Shown here: piece by piece, positions 61,256 through 64,000 of the stretch | How the letters are laid out: every line of letters begins with the position of its first letter | Position numbering within the stretch: position 1 is the first letter of the stretch | NCBI RefSeq assembly: GCF_024749165.1 | Contig: NZ_CP087190.1 | Location: forward strand, 3,321,501-3,385,500 | DNA length: 64,000 bases | From: Pseudomonas sp. B21-023 | GTDB taxonomy: Bacteria; Pseudomonadota; Gammaproteobacteria; Pseudomonadales; Pseudomonadaceae | Direction: 5' to 3' | Translations under genes and position numbers: made by a program | The notes under the pieces: generated by a model | What the model was told of the DNA's origin: nothing | What the model saw: only the letters and a program-made list of their open reading frames with translations | The model's database searches: none

Positions 61256-62191
61256 TCAGTGCAGGCTTTGCCAGGCGCGCAGCACTGCATAACCGCGCCA
61301 GGGTCGCCAGCCCTGCGCGGCTTGCGTTGCCGCCTGTGCGCTGCTCACCCCCAGGGCTTTTTGCAGCGCCACATCGCCCGCCGGGAAGGCATCGGGCCAG
61401 CGCAACGCACGCAAGGCGATGTATTGCGCGGTCCAGTCGCCGATCCCCGGCAGTGCGCGCAAGCGGGCACAGGTGGCCGCGACGTCCACCCCTGGGCTCA
61501 GGATCAGGCCGCCCTCCAGCACCGCTTCGGCCAGCGCCTTGAGCGCCGCCTGGCGTTGGCGCGTGATGCCCAGCCGGCCCAGTTCATCACCGCTGGCCGC
61601 AATCAACGCGGCGGGCGTGGGGAACAGACGGTCCGTGCCAGCCAGCGGTGTTGTGATGGGTTGTCCGAAGGCCGCGACCAGGCGTGCGCCCAATGTGCGC
61701 GCAGCGGCCACGGTGATCTGCTGGCCCAGCACGGCGCGCACGGCCAGCTCGAAACCATCCACCGTTCCCGGAACGCGCAGGCCCGCACCCGAGGGGAACG
61801 CACTGTGCAGCACGGCGTCGATGGCGAGCGGGTCGGCATCCAGGTCGAACGCGGCGCGCACGCGGTTGATCACCGTGGGCAGGACGCCCGCCAGGGAATC
61901 GCTGATCGTGACCCGCGCCTGGGCGCGCGCCTCGTCAAAGGCCACGCTCAACCAGCCGCAATGTTCCTGACCGTCCTGCATGAGGCGCAGCGTACGGGTG
62001 TATGTCCCCTCCTCCACACACTCCAGGCCGGGTATCGCCCGCAGGCGCAGAAAGCCGAGCATTGCCGCAGTGTCATAGGGGGGACGCCAGCCCAGGAAAA
62101 AACAGCCGTCCAAGCGCGTATCGCGCGCTTTCAGTGCCAGGTCGCAGGTGTCGTTTTCGGTGGTGTCGTTGATATTGGCCATGGGTGACAT
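61256..62191 (-). CDS. alkA: DNA-3-methyladenine glycosylase II (AlkA) with an Ada-like N-terminal stub
   Basis: Base-excision repair glycosylase of 311 aa removing alkylated purines. The AlkA N-terminal domain starts LGWRPPYDTAAMLGFL; the HhH-GPD motif is LPGIGDWTAQYIALRAL, with the catalytic Asp in FPAGDVAL and a C-terminal WRPWRGYAVLRAWQSLH. Before the AlkA domain lie about 30 residues with ALKARDTRLDGCFFLG, resembling the first residues of an Ada methyltransferase domain (ARDxRFDGRFFVGV). The full Ada domain (Cys4 zinc site, HTH) is absent. AGGGGC precedes ATG 62191; ATG 62182 is the alternative. It is monocistronic, opposite direction to no clear partner. Confidence 0.87.
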   Translation of the reverse strand: MSPMANINDTTENDTCDLALKARDTRLDGCFFLGWRPPYDTAAMLGFLRLRAIPGLECVEEGTYTRTLRLMQDGQEHCGWLSVAFDEARAQARVTISDSLAGVLPTVINRVRAAFDLDADPLAIDAVLHSAFPSGAGLRVPGTVDGFELAVRAVLGQQITVAAARTLGARLVAAFGQPITTPLAGTDRLFPTPAALIAASGDELGRLGITRQRQAALKALAEAVLEGGLILSPGVDVAATCARLRALPGIGDWTAQYIALRALRWPDAFPAGDVALQKALGVSSAQAATQAAQGWRPWRGYAVLRAWQSLH

Positions 62192-62238
62192 GGTAGCCCC
62201 TGTGCATCGCCGTGACTCGCCATTTTCGTACCGGCGCC

Positions 62239-62403
62239 CTAGTGTGGTGTTTTGCAAATACGACCAATAAATCGCGAGCGATTTTTGCGCTCAGGCAAGG
62301 CGTCGCGACGAGTCGTAGCCCAGCTACGGCGAGGAGCGACAACGCTGCATGAGCGCAAAAAGCGCCGCGAGTTATGGTCGTTATTTGTGAAACACCACAC
62401 TAG
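62239..62403. repeat. MITE-like palindromic element with 14-bp terminal inverted repeats
   Basis: CTAGTGTGGTGTTT and its exact complement bound a 165-nt element whose halves are imperfectly complementary (GAGCGCAAAAA / TTTTTGCGCTC arms). CTAG at both ends may be part of the repeat or a target duplication. It shares AGGCAAGGC and AACGC-GCATGA with the element at 27.56 kb. It occupies most of the 323-nt gap between alkA and the chitinase gene. Confidence 0.65.
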
Positions 62404-62414
62404 CGACCAGGCAC

Positions 62415-62443
62415 AAAAAATCCGATGCCTTGCGGCATCGGAT
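62415..62443 (-). terminator. Rho-independent terminator of the chitinase-LPMO operon
   Basis: On the minus strand, ATCCGATGCC and its exact complement flank a TTGC/GCAA loop and are followed by TTTTTT. It lies about 70 nt beyond the chitinase stop codon. Confidence 0.88.
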
Positions 62444-62514
62444 CTTCATGTGGTGATCAAGCCGACAGGCCTCGACTGTCGGGCATCAGGCACGTCTGCC
62501 GGATGCTGGCTCGA

Positions 62515-63552
62515 TCAGGCGTCGACGGACGCTGTGGCCTTGTTGCCACTGTTGATCAGCGGCCCGTAGCGCCGGCTGAACTCCTGGTTGTAGGGCACGT
62601 GGTTCTTGTTGACCCCGCTGTCCCAGTTGACCGACCAGGTCATCAGGCCCTTGATCGACACGCCCTTGGCGTAAAGGCGCTTGAACGCGTTAGTCACCGC
62701 CGTCGGGTTGATCACATAGCCGGTGGCGGCGGCGTCGACGTTGGCCGGCAGGCCGATGACGAACTTGTCGGCCGGGATCCGGGTGAAGCCGCGGGTGCCA
62801 CTGACCAGGCTCTCGGTCAGGTAGAACAGGAAGTCCTCCTTCATGGCATCGTTGTTCTGCGCGATCCAGGCGCCGTTGCCATTGTTGGCCTCCTGCACCC
62901 AGAGCCCGTCGCCCCCCTGGTTGTAGAACTGCGGGGCGATGAAATCGTAGTACCCCTCCAGTGCCTTGAGGTAGTCGACGTAGCGCCCCGCGCTGGTCAG
63001 GTAGGGGAACTCCGGTGCCATGCTGATGATGAAATGCTTGCCCTCGGCGGCGTAGTGATCCTTCACCAGTTTCAGCGCGGCAGGCAGGACCGTCTTGTTG
63101 GCGGCGAAATCGATCGCGCTCTGTTCAAGGTCGATGTCCAGCCCGTCGAAACCGTAGGTTTCCACCAGGCGAATGATTTCATTGGCCAGCGGTTGTTCAT
63201 GGCCCGGGTTCAGGGCGATATGCGCATCGGCGCCGCCCAGGGACATCAGCACCGTCCTGCCCTGGCTGTTGAGCACGCCCACCTGGCGCCGGAACTCGGC
63301 ATCGGACAGGTTGTACGGCTTGAAGGTCGGTATGCCGCTGCCCTTCATGAAGGCCACCGCCACCACGTTGTAGTCGCGTGGCACCTCCTCCAGGCTCATG
63401 TTGGCGAACTGCCCGCGCTGGTAACCATCCGCCGGGCCGGCCGGCCAGTTGTGCCAGTAGCCCATGAGGATCTTCTTGCCCGCCAGGCTGGGCATCCGCG
63501 ATGCAGCGTCATCCTGCGCTGCCTTGAGTTGGGTAAAGTCAATCGTTGCCAT
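62515..63552 (-). CDS. Glycoside hydrolase family 18 chitinase
   Basis: Chitinase of 345 aa hydrolysing beta-1,4-linked N-acetylglucosamine by substrate-assisted catalysis. The catalytic DxxDxDxE motif is FDGLDIDLE at residues 135-143, with Glu143 as acid. SLGG at about 104-107 and FIAPQFYNQGG and LMTWSVNWD are the other GH18 strands. There is no signal peptide: the N terminus ATIDFTQLKAAQDDAAS is soluble, so secretion would need a non-Sec route, as noted for some bacterial chitinases. It follows the LPMO gene by 37 nt. Confidence 0.9.
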   Translation of the reverse strand: MATIDFTQLKAAQDDAASRMPSLAGKKILMGYWHNWPAGPADGYQRGQFANMSLEEVPRDYNVVAVAFMKGSGIPTFKPYNLSDAEFRRQVGVLNSQGRTVLMSLGGADAHIALNPGHEQPLANEIIRLVETYGFDGLDIDLEQSAIDFAANKTVLPAALKLVKDHYAAEGKHFIISMAPEFPYLTSAGRYVDYLKALEGYYDFIAPQFYNQGGDGLWVQEANNGNGAWIAQNNDAMKEDFLFYLTESLVSGTRGFTRIPADKFVIGLPANVDAAATGYVINPTAVTNAFKRLYAKGVSIKGLMTWSVNWDSGVNKNHVPYNQEFSRRYGPLINSGNKATASVDA

Positions 63553-63589
63553 GTTCCAATCCTTCAGAACGTGTGTAGATCCCGCGGAC

Positions 63590-64000
63590 TTACTGGAAGT
63601 CGACGTCGAATGCCTGGTAGAAGGCGTTGCCGGTGTTGGCGACGATCCACATCAGCACGATCACGTGACGGCCTTTCTTGTTGGCCGGCAGCTTCACTTC
63701 GTGGTCGACCTTGGCCTTCAACTCGCCGGCGTGGCTGTAGTACGGCACCTGCGGGTAGAAGTCCTCGGCGAACGGCTTGTCTTCCAATTGCGCACGGGTG
63801 ATGCGTTGTTTCGGGTCCCAACCGTCCTTGGTGATCAGCCAGCGATAGCCGCGGGTGGTATGCGGCGCGGTGTAGCGCCAGGTCACCTTGAACACTTGCC
63901 CGGCGTCAACATTGATCAGCGGCCAGGTGAAGGCGCGGTTGAGCTTCTTGCCCATCTCCTCGTCGGTGAAGTTGACGCAGTCACGGGCGTCGGTCTTGCC
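63590..64000 (-). CDS. AA10 lytic polysaccharide monooxygenase, chitin-binding (5' end outside window)
   Basis: Copper-dependent LPMO of the AA10 (CBM33) family cutting crystalline chitin or cellulose; the visible part is the C-terminal 136 residues, and the N-terminal His is beyond the right edge. Typical marks are DARDCVNFTDEE, VFKVTWRYTAPHTTRGYRWLITK (the copper-region strand with His), and the C-terminal VIVLMWIVANTGNAFYQAFDVDF. The frame is open to the edge, so a start inside the window (an internal Met in EEMGKK) is not the true one. It is co-transcribed with the GH18 chitinase for chitin use. Confidence 0.87.
   Translation of the reverse strand, partial: GKTDARDCVNFTDEEMGKKLNRAFTWPLINVDAGQVFKVTWRYTAPHTTRGYRWLITKDGWDPKQRITRAQLEDKPFAEDFYPQVPYYSHAGELKAKVDHEVKLPANKKGRHVIVLMWIVANTGNAFYQAFDVDFQ

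Overview
The window is high-GC DNA typical of a fluorescent Pseudomonas, most likely the P. putida group. The signs are the general gene content, short REP-type palindromes between genes, a chromosomal ars operon with an ArsR dyad, FecI/FecR/TonB iron-signalling sets, and an ANR/FNR-type regulon of universal stress proteins. No rRNA, tRNA or CRISPR array was seen. All calls come from reading the sequence and from family knowledge; no database search was run.

Layout. 0-6.8 kb: a CynX-type transporter (cut by the window edge) with a deaminase; an AhpD-like protein; then an amidase-like operon (M20 peptidase and DUF1028) divergent from a flavin monooxygenase-RidA pair, and a pirin. 6.9-14.1 kb: pgm, then a DNA-repair block in which a FAN1-type VRR-NUC nuclease overlaps an Fe-S XPD/DinG-like helicase carrying an N-terminal RecB-type nuclease signature, preceded by an unknown gene. 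14.2-16.4 kb: a zinc-free MDR oxidoreductase and a divergent LysR regulator. 16.4-20.5 kb: a decaying accessory region with PrlF antitoxin plus truncated YhaV toxin, a quinone reductase/MerR pair, and C-terminal fragments of an MMPL transporter, KdpE and Kup, followed by a broken integrase. 20.4-26.8 kb: a DUF3455-ECF sigma-anti-sigma set, ChrA, a hybrid histidine kinase and a small potassium channel.

26.9-35 kb is a compact low-oxygen stress regulon: two paralogous GNAT acetyltransferases, two tandem-USP proteins, a beta-CASP metallo-beta-lactamase-fold protein, and an FNR-type regulator with an MgtC/DUF4010 membrane protein. Five FNR-type 14-mers lie at a near-constant distance (67-77 nt) before the start codons of the five transcription units. 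35-38.2 kb holds three lipoproteins and a DUF533/TerB-like protein. 38.3-41.3 kb is arsRBCH. 41.4-44.7 kb holds an MFS and an ABC exporter. A second decay zone (44.7-45.45 kb) carries LysR, GST and luciferase-like monooxygenase remnants.

45.5-61.1 kb contains three complete FecI-FecR-TonB receptor systems, each with a Fur-box-like sequence before the sigma gene. Systems 1 and 2 are similar to each other and face outward around an AraC regulator, a PPOX-like flavoprotein and a GrpB protein; system 3 is more divergent. The window ends with an AlkA glycosylase with an odd N terminus, a MITE-like palindrome, and a GH18 chitinase-AA10 LPMO operon cut by the right edge.

The strongest leads are the FAN1/helicase operon, the five-box FNR regulon with its altered recognition helix, the three stacked iron-signalling systems, and deletion scars that repeatedly remove the facing 5' ends of divergent genes.
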